DNA of 64,000 bases from an uncultured Clostridium sp. (GCA_903789665.1 CAIFEX010000011.1:1-64000), one strand, 5' to 3'. Positions 1-8,433 are shown, counted from the stretch's first letter. Notes: generated by a model not told the origin, from the sequence alone. A program made the numbers and translations.

Positions 1-216
1 CAGGGTATAATTCGTGGCTGCACCGCCTGCCTTCCGGTAGACAAAAGAGAAAGAAGGCTGTATCCTATTATTACAAAGGATTCTGATTTCAGCAGTAAGC
101 TGGAAAACATTCTAAATGGGCAGTTTAACCTTATTGCACCAAATGTAGTATGGTGTACAGATATTACATATCTTTGGACTGATGCGGGTTTTGTATACCT
201 CACAAGTATTATGGAT
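1..216 (+). pseudogene. IS3-family transposase (OrfB) fragment
   Basis: Frame 1 translates without a start from base 1 and contains WCTDITYLWTDAGFVYLTSI, which is the region around the first catalytic Asp of the IS3/IS150 rve integrase domain. The similarity stops after MDS near base 216; the frame then runs through unrelated sequence to a stop at 283-285. The DDE domain is therefore truncated and the insertion sequence is dead at this end. The 5' part lies outside the window. The family is recognised from the motif; the exact IS is not determined. Confidence 0.8.
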
Positions 217-285
217 TCCAACAGCTTCACAAGCACCCTTTATAATTTTTATTATATATATTTATCATCATTTTTACCCCAATAA

Positions 286-813
286 TAGAAATAAAAAAAT
301 AAATCACCTTTATTACAATAATCGTATTATATAACATTAACTTAAATAATAGTTATATATTTGATTATATTATAAAAATTTCATCAGTCATTTTTTCATC
401 GCCACATATCCATATATATAATATAAAACCCTTGTCATATTCTAAGTATATCCCCACCTATATGTCAACTAGGAAACTTATTGCCTGTAAGCTTATATTT
501 CATAAAACATAATTGCCGCCATACACCCTCTATCGCTTAGAAAATCTATTATTCAATAATAATTCACCATTTTCCACGAAATTCCTTTTCAAAACTTATA
601 AAGATCTTTTCCGAGCATCATAGGCTTATACACAATAATTCTTCCATATTTCTCGTACTTCATATAAATCAACTAGGTTTAACCTATTTTATTCTCTTCA
701 TTTCACCTCCAAAAATAAAAATGAACTAATTGATACATAATAAATTGACTTCAAATAAAAAATAGTGTATCATTTTATTACAAAGGAGCATATTATTATA
801 AAGGAGTGAAGCA
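286..813. other. AT-rich intergenic stretch, no gene seen
   Basis: Very AT-rich sequence between the IS3 fragment and the toxin gene. I see no open frame with a ribosome binding site, no RNA gene and no clear terminator. It probably holds the promoter of the toxin-antitoxin pair close to its right end, but I cannot place it firmly. Confidence 0.5.
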
Positions 814-1224
814 ATGAATTCATATTACAACCAGAACTATTCTCGGGAGGAAATCGAAGATATTCTTGAAAAAATTAAAAATTGTGTCCGTAATAACAGA
901 TTTACAATTTCTCGTAATGCTAATAGGCAGGAAAACATTGATTTTATCAATGAGTACAATATTAGAAGCGATAAACAAAAAAGTATATTGCTAAAAATTC
1001 AGGCAACCGATTTTTGCCACTCCTTGCAGAATACCAACATAGGATATGAATATGAAGTTTTATATGTGTTTGTTCCGCAAGTTGAATTGTTCAATGTAGA
1101 TGGCAAGCAAGAGATAGTTGATATTTATACAAAATTCAACATCATTGATTTACCTTCAAGAACTCGAACGGTTGTGATTTCTTTTCATAAGCGAAACAAG
1201 CCGATTGAATATCTTTTTAAATAA
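814..1224 (+). CDS. MqsR-like type II toxin (predicted mRNA interferase)
   Basis: This 136-residue protein has the pattern of MqsR-family toxins. An N-terminal helical part is followed by LLKIQATDF, matching the position of IGLSESDF in E. coli MqsR, and then by a C-terminal strand region VDIYTKFNI...TVVISFHKRNKP that resembles the MqsR end KITVIHDVLIVSFKEK. MqsR is a RelE-fold ribonuclease cutting mRNA. The start has AAAGGAGTG eight bases upstream. The gene lies 26 bases before an antitoxin carrying MqsA-like domains, in the toxin-first order of mqsRA. It is longer than E. coli MqsR (98 residues). The assignment rests on weak motif similarity plus context; another small toxin fold is possible. 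Confidence 0.6.
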   Translation: MNSYYNQNYSREEIEDILEKIKNCVRNNRFTISRNANRQENIDFINEYNIRSDKQKSILLKIQATDFCHSLQNTNIGYEYEVLYVFVPQVELFNVDGKQEIVDIYTKFNIIDLPSRTRTVVISFHKRNKPIEYLFK

Positions 1225-1250
1225 AATATAAATTAAAAGGAGGATCCATT

Positions 1251-2249
1251 ATGAAAGCCAAAAAAGTTTTCTGTGAAAAATGCAGAAATGATGTTACTTA
1301 TACTGTTAGTAAGGTCCAGATGGAAGGCACCATTAAAGGGAAGAAATATTATTATACTGGTAAAGAAGCTCATTGTGATGATTGTGGATCTGAAGTTTAT
1401 GTGGCAGAGCTAAATGATTATAATTTAAAAGCATTGTATGATGTTTATAGAGTGAAAAATGGAATTGTTTCTCATAATATTGTTGTAGCCATACCAGAAA
1501 AATATGCAATAGGAAAACGTCCGCTATCGCTTTTGTTAGGATGGGGAGAACAAACATACTCTCGTTACTATGATGGTGACTTGCCAACTAAACAGTATTC
1601 TCAAATATTGCAGAAAATTTATGATGAGCCACAATACTATGCTGAAATTTTAGAGGAGAATAAAAGCAATTTAAAAACAGTCGCTTCTTACGAAAAAAGC
1701 AAAAAAGCTGTAGAAGCTATTTTAGGTTTAGCACAGAGTAATGAATCAAAAATTAATTTAGCTATCGAATATCTTTTAAATCAATGTGAAGATATTACTC
1801 CGCTGGCTTTACAAAAAGCACTTTATTATATTCAGGGGTTTTACTTTGCTTTTTACAATACATTTATCTTCAGTGAGGACTGTGAAGCATGGATACACGG
1901 TCCTGTTTATAGGGAAATATATTTTAGATATCGTGATTACCGATTTGATGCAATCAATGGGAACAACGAGAAATTCGATAGTTCAGTCTTCTCATCAGCT
2001 GAAAAAGGGATTTTAGACAGTATAGCAAAGAATATTTGTTGCTATAGCGGTAAAGTTTTAGAACATTTTACACACGCTGAATTACCCTGGTTATCTACTA
2101 GAGGTGACTTGAAAGCAAATGAGCGTTCAGGACGAATTATTAAAAAAGAACTGATTGGCAAATACTTCAGTAATGTTAAGTATAAATATCAAATGATCAA
2201 TCCTAGTGATATCAAAGACTATGCACAAAATATGTTTAATCAAATATAA
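1251..2249 (+). CDS. Antitoxin: MqsA-like Zn finger and HTH fused to a Panacea (DUF4065) domain
   Basis: Predicted antitoxin and autorepressor of the upstream toxin, 332 residues. Residues 8-45 form a CxxC...CxxC zinc site (C8, C11, C42, C45) like the N-terminal domain of MqsA. Residues about 75-135 look like the MqsA XRE-type helix-turn-helix (LLLGWGEQTYSRYYDGDLPT). Residues about 165-330 form a Panacea/SocA-like domain, with LALQKALYYIQGFYFAF and EAWIHGPVY as typical landmarks. Panacea domains neutralise many unrelated toxins (established for PanAT systems). The ribosome binding site AAAAGGAGG is strong. A terminator follows directly, so the pair forms a closed two-gene unit. Confidence 0.8.
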   Translation: MKAKKVFCEKCRNDVTYTVSKVQMEGTIKGKKYYYTGKEAHCDDCGSEVYVAELNDYNLKALYDVYRVKNGIVSHNIVVAIPEKYAIGKRPLSLLLGWGEQTYSRYYDGDLPTKQYSQILQKIYDEPQYYAEILEENKSNLKTVASYEKSKKAVEAILGLAQSNESKINLAIEYLLNQCEDITPLALQKALYYIQGFYFAFYNTFIFSEDCEAWIHGPVYREIYFRYRDYRFDAINGNNEKFDSSVFSSAEKGILDSIAKNICCYSGKVLEHFTHAELPWLSTRGDLKANERSGRIIKKELIGKYFSNVKYKYQMINPSDIKDYAQNMFNQI

Positions 2250-2275
2250 TTGAACTTCAACTATAAAATAAAAGA

Positions 2276-2317
2276 GGTATCGCTGCATTTAATTTTGTAA
2301 AAGCAGCGGTACCTTTT
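2276..2317 (+). terminator. Rho-independent terminator of the toxin-antitoxin unit
   Basis: Stem GGTATCGCTGC (2276-2286) pairs with GCAGCGGTACC (2303-2313) and is followed by a T-rich run. It lies 27 bases after the antitoxin stop. Confidence 0.85.
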
Positions 2318-2582
2318 ATATACTTTTTTTCATTATCATATAACCTCAGGCAAATACAAGATATGTATTTAAGTATCCCATTTTTCCGTTTTTTCCGTTC
2401 CTTATAGAAATTTTTATAAAAATACACATAACCCTTATGTATAAATAAAAATATGCTCTTAAACGAGCAACAAAAATTATTAAAAATCAAAACAGGAAGG
2501 AAGTGCTAGTTTAGTGAATGCAATCTATCATATTTGATCCACTAAATAAAGGTATGAACAAAGTATAATAAGCTAGATAAAA

Positions 2583-3228
2583 GAATCTATTAAAAGCGGT
2601 AAATCACTACCCTGGCAAAAACCATGGATAGGATACGGAAGGCCCAGGAATTACGTAACACAAAAGAAATATTCCGGAATAAATTTGCTGCTGTTCCCTA
2701 CTCCGGGAGAATATATTACATTTAAGCAGATAAAGACATTACAGAAAAGTAATCCCAGTATAAAACTTAAAAAAGGCAGTAAGAGCAACATGGTTGTATT
2801 CTGGAAATTTCTCGATAAAAATAAAAATGAAGATATTAAAGAAAGTGAACTAGAGCTACCTGTGCCAGTAAATCAAAAGGGAAAGGTCCAATTTTTAGAT
2901 ACTATAAGGTATTTCATATATCATGTGTAGAAGGACTAAAACCACACGATAATATAATTCAAAATAGCAATGTCAACGTGATAGAAAAAGCAGAAAATTT
3001 AATATACGAATATAGTAAAGAAGTAAAAATTAAAAAAGTTCTCGGAAGTAACAAAGCCTATTATAATGCTGCGAGGGACTTTATTTCTGTACCGGACATA
3101 AAACAATTTAAAAAGGAAGCCTGGATACTACTCAACGGTCTTTCATGAAATTATCAGGGTATAATAGCCGATTGAACAGGCTTGGAAATAATGACCAGTT
3201 TCAATTTGCAAGTGAAAAACATAGTCTG
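2583..3228 (+). pseudogene. Decayed ArdC-type antirestriction / ssDNA-binding zincin gene
   Basis: Pieces of one protein can be read across frames: LPWQKPWIGYGRPRNYVT, then SGINLLLF, GEYITFKQIKTL and VVFWKFL, then RYYKVFHIS and VEGLKPHD after a frameshift near 2893, and a C-terminal FHEII plus SRLNR block near 3150-3180. This order matches the DUF1738/ArdC N-terminal ssDNA-binding domain followed by a zincin-like peptidase domain. The HExxH metal site is broken: FHEII is followed by a frameshift, and the second His region is missing. No start with a ribosome binding site is present. ArdC proteins travel on plasmids, phages and integrative elements, which fits the mobile surroundings. Confidence 0.75.
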
Positions 3229-3360
3229 AATTTTTATTTATGATGTTTCTCCTATCTCTTTCTGATATCCCACTGCACCGGTAGTTTACAATACATACAT
3301 TTATATCGAGCAGCTTTAAAAGTTCTGGAATCGCTGTTATTTCATTGCTTTTCTTGTCAG
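3215..3360 (-). pseudogene. ISAs1-type transposase relic
   Basis: The minus strand reads KSNEITAIPELLKLLDINVC and then, after a one-base shift, TTGAVGYQKEIGET. Together these match the conserved ISAs1/H-repeat transposase stretch whose usual form is EITAIPELLDLL...DAMGCQKEIA. A further shift gives INKNSDYV, matching the following conserved KGADYV block. At least two frameshifts make it non-functional, and neither end of the element is visible. Confidence 0.6.
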
Positions 3361-3455
3361 TTTGTCTTTACAATTTATTTACTCATGCGTTTGCCTTGAT
3401 TTATTGGAACTATAATTGGGGTAAAAAAATATATTGTAAGTAAAGGAGGCGTTTT

Positions 3456-4376
3456 ATGTATAAAGGTGTCGATATAAGCAATTTAAACGGTTATGTAGAT
3501 ATAAGCAAGATTAAAAATGCCGGTAATTCCTTTGTAATTGCCAAGGCAACTGAAGGAAGCACTTTTGTAGATAGATTTTACAGTGGTAATGTCACGAAAG
3601 CCAAGGTACAGGGACTTGTTTCCGGGGCATACCATTTTGCAAGATTTCAAAATAGAGTTAAGGCTCTCCAGGAGGCAAACTTTTTCAAGCAAATTGCGGC
3701 AGGGGCCAAACCTGATTTTGTTGTGCTGGACTTTGAGCAGCAGTGCAGCGGTGACATGACGGATGCCTGTCTGGCGTTTCTGGATGCCGTGTCTTCAATG
3801 TCAATGGCTCCTGCAGTTATTTATTGCAATCCGAGTTGGATAAAGGCACATCTAAATTCCAGGATAACCAAATATCCTCTATGGATTGCCCATTACGGGG
3901 TGAATTCACCTGAGTTTACACTGTGGAATCAGTATGCAATATGGCAGTATACTAATAAAGGTATTATGGCCGGCATAGGTGGTTTTCTGGATTTAAACTA
4001 TATGTCCGAGGATTTTTACAGTAAGCTTGGCGGTGCAGAAAAGCCAAGTACCCTTGTGGAACAGATAATGGCTCTTCAGTACAATCTGAATGCAGATTAC
4101 AATGCCAAACTTGAAGTGGACGGTATGGCAGGTCCTGCAACTATGGCGGCACTGCGGGGTATTCAGAATATCATTACAAAAGGCCATAAGAGCCATGTAG
4201 TTCTTTGGATCCAGCAGAAGCTTGGGCAATACGGATATCTTGAAAATGGAACTTACACTGAAATGGTCTATGACGAGCCGACTTTTCAGGCAGTGACTAA
4301 CATGCAAAAGAATTGGGGGAAGGCAACAGATGGAATACTGGGGCCACAAACCTGGAGTATATTACTCAATAATTAA
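3456..4376 (+). CDS. GH25 lysozyme (endolysin) with C-terminal peptidoglycan-binding domains
   Basis: Predicted N-acetylmuramidase of 306 residues. Residues 1-190 form the glycoside hydrolase 25 barrel: D6 in GVDIS, the catalytic pair D92/E94 in VVLDFE, then WIAHYG and IWQYT. Residues about 205-305 contain peptidoglycan-binding type 1 repeats (EVDGMAGPATMAALRGIQ and ATDGILGPQTW). There is no signal peptide, as expected for a phage lysin released through a holin. The ribosome binding site is AAAGGAGG. The next gene is holin-like, giving a lysis pair. No other phage genes are seen, so this is a prophage remnant or a domesticated lysis module. Confidence 0.9.
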   Translation: MYKGVDISNLNGYVDISKIKNAGNSFVIAKATEGSTFVDRFYSGNVTKAKVQGLVSGAYHFARFQNRVKALQEANFFKQIAAGAKPDFVVLDFEQQCSGDMTDACLAFLDAVSSMSMAPAVIYCNPSWIKAHLNSRITKYPLWIAHYGVNSPEFTLWNQYAIWQYTNKGIMAGIGGFLDLNYMSEDFYSKLGGAEKPSTLVEQIMALQYNLNADYNAKLEVDGMAGPATMAALRGIQNIITKGHKSHVVLWIQQKLGQYGYLENGTYTEMVYDEPTFQAVTNMQKNWGKATDGILGPQTWSILLNN

Positions 4377-4466
4377 AAATAATTCTAGGAAATTTTAAAA
4401 AATGCCTATCTATATTTCAAAAACTGCATATATGTTATATGAAGAAAGAATTATGGAGGTAATAAA

Positions 4467-5021
4467 ATGTCAGATTTAACTATATTATTTACGATTATAG
4501 GACTAGCTATTGGAGTGGGAGCTACAGTATTGGTTTTTCTGCCATATTTAAAAAAGAAGGGTGTTGACACTGGAGAAATACTGGGGAAAGTTGATGCAGG
4601 TTTAAAGGAAGTCAGGAAATACACGGATGCGGCAAAGTCTATAGTACCGGGGAATAAATTCCTGAATATTTTAAGCATTATAGAACACTATGCAGAAATA
4701 GGAGTTGGACAAGCTCAGCAGCTCAATATATCTTCACAGCTTCCTGCAGACCAGAGAAAAAAGAGTGCCGAGGATTATGTCTACAGCGTACTCCAGAAGC
4801 TGGGAATAGAAGTGGATGACAATGTGAGAACCATAGTTTCAGGGGTGATTGAAAGCAAAGTATATGAGCTCAAAAGTCCGGAAGAGAAAAAGTCAGCTAA
4901 GAAAACTGCGGTTCAAGTTCAAATATCACAGCTTCAAGCTCAAAATTCACAGCTCCAAAGTGAAAAAAACAAGCTGCAGCAGGAAAACGAAGAAATGAAA
5001 AGGAAGGTTGCCGCTATATAA
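4467..5021 (+). CDS. Holin-like protein, LLH superfamily 6 type
   Basis: 184 residues. One hydrophobic segment at about residues 4-28 is followed by a charged region and a C-terminal coiled coil rich in Gln, Lys and Glu (LQAQNSQLQSEKNKLQQE). The middle part, with HYAEIGVGQAQQL and VLQKLGIEVDDNVRTIVSG, resembles the phage LL-H holin family (Phage_holin_6). Such proteins permeabilise the membrane so that the lysin can reach the wall. The ribosome binding site is TGGAGG. The gene follows the GH25 lysin by 90 bases and is closed by a terminator. A structural role for the long coiled coil cannot be excluded. Confidence 0.65.
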   Translation: MSDLTILFTIIGLAIGVGATVLVFLPYLKKKGVDTGEILGKVDAGLKEVRKYTDAAKSIVPGNKFLNILSIIEHYAEIGVGQAQQLNISSQLPADQRKKSAEDYVYSVLQKLGIEVDDNVRTIVSGVIESKVYELKSPEEKKSAKKTAVQVQISQLQAQNSQLQSEKNKLQQENEEMKRKVAAI

Positions 5022-5060
5022 AATGTACAGCAGCTGCAGCACAGTCAGCTCGATAAATTT

Positions 5061-5098
5061 AACCCCAGGTTTGCTAATTGGATCTGGGGTTTATTTTT
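5061..5098 (+). terminator. Terminator after the lysin/holin pair
   Basis: AACCCCAG (5061-5068) pairs with CTGGGGTT (5084-5091) and is followed by TATTTTTG. Confidence 0.8.
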
Positions 5099-5196
5099 GT
5101 ATGATTATTTCTAGAAATTTTTGTTGCTTAACATACATATTATGGTATAATATATCTAATCTATGTTTTGAATTTTGTTATTCTTTAACCAAATAT

Positions 5197-5236
5197 AAGG
5201 GGCTAACTGAAAACTGTTAGCTCCTTATTGTTTTTT
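5197..5236 (+). terminator. Orphan terminator hairpin
   Basis: AAGGGGCTAAC pairs with GTTAGCTCCTT around an 8-base loop, followed by ATTGTTTTTT. No gene ends immediately upstream, so it either backs up the terminator at 5061 or ends a small transcript I cannot identify. Confidence 0.65.
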
Positions 5237-5373
5237 AAAGTATAATCTGCAAACATAAAATTCATTATTTAATGGCATTTTCTAATAAATAATAAGAAAT
5301 AGGAAAATCAATTTTTCTCAAAGTCCCTTGATTTTTCTGGCTTCATAGCATATAATAGTTAAGTAAAAATTGT

Positions 5374-5415
5374 ATAAGACAGTTCGAAACCATCCTGTCT
5401 ATAAATAAAACTATG
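5374..5415 (+). promoter_or_regulatory. preQ1-I riboswitch aptamer
   Basis: Stem AGACAG...CTGTCT encloses the loop TTCGAAACCATC, and the stem is followed by the A-rich tail ATAAATAAAACTA. This is the H-type pseudoknot layout of preQ1-I riboswitches, in which the A-rich tail docks into P1 and its end pairs with the loop. It lies upstream of a queL/queT-like pair, which supports the ligand assignment. A terminator sits downstream at 5507, so control is probably by termination when preQ1 binds. Confidence 0.8.
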
Positions 5416-5506
5416 GATTTATGCTATTGATAGTTAAGTTACAAATAGCAGTTGGATTTTATTGGCTTTGGTCATGTGAATCCCCGAGATAGTCTATTTG
5501 TGATAT

Positions 5507-5540
5507 AAAAAAGGTGGAGAAATTTCTTCACCTTTTTTAT
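5507..5540 (+). terminator. Riboswitch-controlled terminator
   Basis: AAGGTGGAGA pairs with TCTTCACCTT (one G-U pair) and is followed by TTTTAT. It lies between the preQ1 aptamer and the first gene. A candidate competing hairpin, TGCTATT...AATAGCA, lies between the aptamer and this stem. Confidence 0.75.
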
Positions 5541-5625
5541 ATTATTTCTATTTTTATGTATAGATTAAGTGGGGTGGCATTCAACATTTCTTATATTTTA
5601 AATTTTAAAGTTGGGAGAGAGAAAT

Positions 5626-6381
5626 ATGAGTGTTTTACCAAAATTAAAAAGATATGGACAAGTTACTAAAAGACTTCCCAGGGAAATTGTACTTTTAAGG
5701 GGAAGTGGTTGTTTTTGGGGAAAATGTATTTTCTGTGATTATCATCTTGATCAGGACAGCAGTGCTTTTAGAAATTACAAGCTTAATACTGAAGCTTTGA
5801 AAAAAGTTACGGGGAAATATGGTATACTTCAGGTAATTAATTCAGGAAGCACCAGCGAACTCGACGTCTGTACCGTATTTGAGATCATGAAATTGTGTAG
5901 GGAAAAAGGTATAAAACAGATTATTTTTGAAAGCCATGTAAGGTATGAGGACAATATAAAGCTTTTTAAAGAACGATTTTACCCCATTGAGTTAAAGTTC
6001 ATAGTAGGTGCGGAAACTTTCGACGTGGATTACAGGGAAAATGTACTCAATAAGGATATTGGTCCTAGAAAAGCATGGGATTTTAAGAATTTTGACTGGG
6101 TGAATCTTCTATTTGGTATGCAGGGACAGAGTCTTGAAAAACTTGAAAGTGATGTAAAACTTGCACTTAAATATTTTGAAAGGGTTACAGTAAATATATT
6201 TTGTGAAAATACCACAAAAGTTAAAAGAGATAATGAACTTGTGGAGAAATTCTACAACAGTGAATTGTTTAAAACTTTACAAACCACTTATTACAATAGG
6301 GTAGAGGTGCTTGATGACATAGATCCAAGATGCGATGCGGATTTAGACGGTGTTGGAGGTAAGATAAATGAGCAAAACTAA
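5626..6381 (+). CDS. queL: QueL-like radical SAM queuine lyase
   Basis: Predicted enzyme converting salvaged queuine to preQ1, the reaction reported for Clostridioides difficile QueL. The protein is 251 residues from the ATG at 5626, which has GGGAGAG seven bases upstream; the upstream TTG at 5611 has none. The cluster-binding Cys residues are C29, C34 and C37, spaced CX4CX2C rather than the usual CX3CX2C. INSGSTSE and FIVGAETFD are later radical-SAM-like strands. The next gene overlaps by 14 bases and encodes a queuosine-precursor transporter, and a preQ1 riboswitch lies upstream. The function is inferred from context and remembered family features. Confidence 0.7.
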   Translation: MSVLPKLKRYGQVTKRLPREIVLLRGSGCFWGKCIFCDYHLDQDSSAFRNYKLNTEALKKVTGKYGILQVINSGSTSELDVCTVFEIMKLCREKGIKQIIFESHVRYEDNIKLFKERFYPIELKFIVGAETFDVDYRENVLNKDIGPRKAWDFKNFDWVNLLFGMQGQSLEKLESDVKLALKYFERVTVNIFCENTTKVKRDNELVEKFYNSELFKTLQTTYYNRVEVLDDIDPRCDADLDGVGGKINEQN

Positions 6382-6889
6382 TAAACTGGTAAAACTGGCT
6401 GTGGTAGCTGCAATATATATAGTGACAACTATTGCGCTGGGTCAGCTTTCCTATTGGGGCCCTATAGGATTTAGGATAAGTGAGGTGCTTAACTTTCTTG
6501 CCTATATAGATCCATTTTATATAATATCTCTTACTCTGGGATGTGCAATATCGAATTTCTACAGTTTCAGCATAGTGGATGTATTTGTTGGAAGTTTTGC
6601 AACGCTTGTTGCAACATATGCCATGTGGAAGACTAGAAATATGGCGGTTTCAATTCTGTGGCCCGTTTTGGGAAGTGCAGTTATAGCAGAAGAACTTCAT
6701 ATATTGTATAAAGTTCCTTTTTTCTATACATTTTTTACTCAGGCAGTGGGAGAACTGGCTGTTATGATTTTAGGATACTTTTTATTCAAAAAGATATTTA
6801 AAAATTCTGCGTTTTTAGATAGAATAAAGATAAAGACAAATAACGAAAAATTAGAAGATATAAAATTACAAAATATGAAGAAGAATTAA
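6368..6889 (+). CDS. queT: QueT-family queuosine precursor transporter (ECF S component)
   Basis: 173-residue membrane protein with about five hydrophobic segments. It begins KLVKLAVVAAIYIVTTIAL and contains GPIGFRISEVLNFLAYIDP, a signature of the QueT/QrtT family. Family members are substrate-binding S components of energy-coupling factor transporters and import preQ1 or queuine; the ATPase and T components are shared and not encoded here. The ribosome binding site GGAGGT sits inside the end of the preceding gene, so translation is coupled. Confidence 0.85.
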   Translation: MSKTNKLVKLAVVAAIYIVTTIALGQLSYWGPIGFRISEVLNFLAYIDPFYIISLTLGCAISNFYSFSIVDVFVGSFATLVATYAMWKTRNMAVSILWPVLGSAVIAEELHILYKVPFFYTFFTQAVGELAVMILGYFLFKKIFKNSAFLDRIKIKTNNEKLEDIKLQNMKKN

Positions 6890-6931
6890 ATTCTCGTTAA
6901 TTGTAAATTGAACAAAAGGGGGCCTTGTATT

Positions 6932-7633
6932 ATGGGAAAGAATCTTTTGAGCATTGACTGGGATTATTTTATTCCCATAAAGAGGGAATGGCGTGGTTCT
7001 TATATTGAAAACAAAAAGAATATAGTTTATATGTGGTACAGGAGATATTTTAAAGGTATTGAAAGAGGAGAAAATATAGAAAAGTCAATTAAAACGGGTA
7101 AAATACTTGTGGGATTTTGGAAAAGACTCAAGCAGCATTTTGTCATAAAAAAGAAAACAAAAATATGTGTATCTGATTCGCATAAAATTTCCTATTACAT
7201 AGCAGAGAATGACAATTGTGATAAAGTGGTAAATTTTGATTCTCACTCAGACCTGGGATATGGCGGAATGAAATCCCTTGATTTTGAAGTGAATTGTGCC
7301 AACTGGCTCGGGAAACTCCTAAAAAATAGGACAGTGAAAAAGGCTGTCGTAGTTTACAGTCCCTATACTTATGAAAATAAGGAAGATTTCAAGGAGATAA
7401 ACGATAAATTTGATGTAAGTTACCCCAAGATGGGGGATCTTAAAGGCAGAACACCTGTGGATTATGTGCACATATGCAGATCTGGAAGCTGGACACCGCC
7501 TTGGTTGGATTACAAATTTTATGAATTTATAAGTGCCTTGAACAGGCCATGTGAAATTGTAAATTGTCCTGAGAGACGATGGAATCCTGAAAAGCTTACT
7601 CTTTCCGATAAAATTATTCTCAGGGTTGGATAA
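6932..7633 (+). CDS. Arginase-like (UPF0489-type) protein in the preQ1 operon
   Basis: 233 residues from the ATG at 6932, preceded by AAGGGGGCC; the upstream TTG at 6908 has no ribosome binding site. SIDWDYF near residue 8 supplies D9 and D11, SDSH lies at 81-84 and NFDSHSDLGY at 101-110. This spacing of Asp and His residues resembles metal sites of the arginase/agmatinase/histone-deacetylase fold and the UPF0489 domain. No signal peptide or membrane segment is seen. It follows queT by 42 bases, so it probably works in queuosine salvage or recycling, but no reaction can be assigned. Confidence 0.5.
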   Translation: MGKNLLSIDWDYFIPIKREWRGSYIENKKNIVYMWYRRYFKGIERGENIEKSIKTGKILVGFWKRLKQHFVIKKKTKICVSDSHKISYYIAENDNCDKVVNFDSHSDLGYGGMKSLDFEVNCANWLGKLLKNRTVKKAVVVYSPYTYENKEDFKEINDKFDVSYPKMGDLKGRTPVDYVHICRSGSWTPPWLDYKFYEFISALNRPCEIVNCPERRWNPEKLTLSDKIILRVG

Positions 7634-7647
7634 AGGGGGATTGTGCT

Positions 7648-8433
7648 GTGGTTGAGAATTTTGAGGTGAAAAATAAAGATGGAATTATTTTAAGGGGAAT
7701 TATAAACAAGCCTACGACAGGGGACAAATTTCCATGCGTAGTATTCTGCCATGGATTTATGGGAAATAAACTGGGGCACAATTTTATGCTTGTAAAGATA
7801 GCTAGAATTTTGGAGAAAATTGGGGTGGTTTCTGTCAGATTTGATTTTGCCGGAAGTGGTGAAAGTGACGGCAATTTCGCAAATTTAACTGTCTCGGGGG
7901 AAATTGAGGACTGTGATTCAGTTTTAAATTATGTGAATTCAATTGATTATATAGATAAAAGCAATATGAATATATTGGGTTTTAGTATGGGCGGCGCAGT
8001 GGCAGTTGCAGTTGCACATAATCATTTACATGTTATTAGGAATCTCATTCTCATAAGTCCTGCATTTAATATGTGTGATATATTTATAAATGAAGTCAGA
8101 GGCAGTAAACTGGAAAAATTTCTTCACACCGGTTATATAGAATTTGAAAATAACAGGCTCTATAAAAGTGCTGTAGAAGATGCATTCAACTACAATTTTT
8201 TTGATTATTTAAAGGAAATGGGAAAAATAGATGGGAAAGTACTTATAGTTCATGGAACGGAAGATGAATCGGTACCGCCTCTTTATTCCGAACGGATAAA
8301 AAAAATACTTGCAGATACAGCTTTTTTAAAGTTTGTTCCCGGAGCTGATCACTGTTATTCAAGCCTGGCTTATTTTAAACAGGCGGCGGACAGCATAGTC
8401 GATTTTACAAAAAAATATATAGCTGACATTTAG
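7648..8433 (+). CDS. Alpha/beta hydrolase (serine esterase/acylaminoacyl-peptidase-like)
   Basis: 261 residues with the alpha/beta-hydrolase order: CHGFMGN oxyanion region (34-40), nucleophile S113 in GFSMGG, Asp in HGTEDESVPP near residue 208 and His in GADHCYSS near 235. It is cytoplasmic, with no signal peptide. It starts with GTG 14 bases after the previous stop, with AAGGGGGA upstream, and is the last gene of the preQ1-controlled operon. Its substrate is unknown; an ester of a queuosine derivative is one possibility. Confidence 0.8.
   Translation: MVENFEVKNKDGIILRGIINKPTTGDKFPCVVFCHGFMGNKLGHNFMLVKIARILEKIGVVSVRFDFAGSGESDGNFANLTVSGEIEDCDSVLNYVNSIDYIDKSNMNILGFSMGGAVAVAVAHNHLHVIRNLILISPAFNMCDIFINEVRGSKLEKFLHTGYIEFENNRLYKSAVEDAFNYNFFDYLKEMGKIDGKVLIVHGTEDESVPPLYSERIKKILADTAFLKFVPGADHCYSSLAYFKQAADSIVDFTKKYIADI

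Noticed and set aside
2257..2490. Minus-strand frame of 77 codons after the antitoxin
   Set aside because: It overlaps the terminator, has AT-driven composition and no recognisable family.
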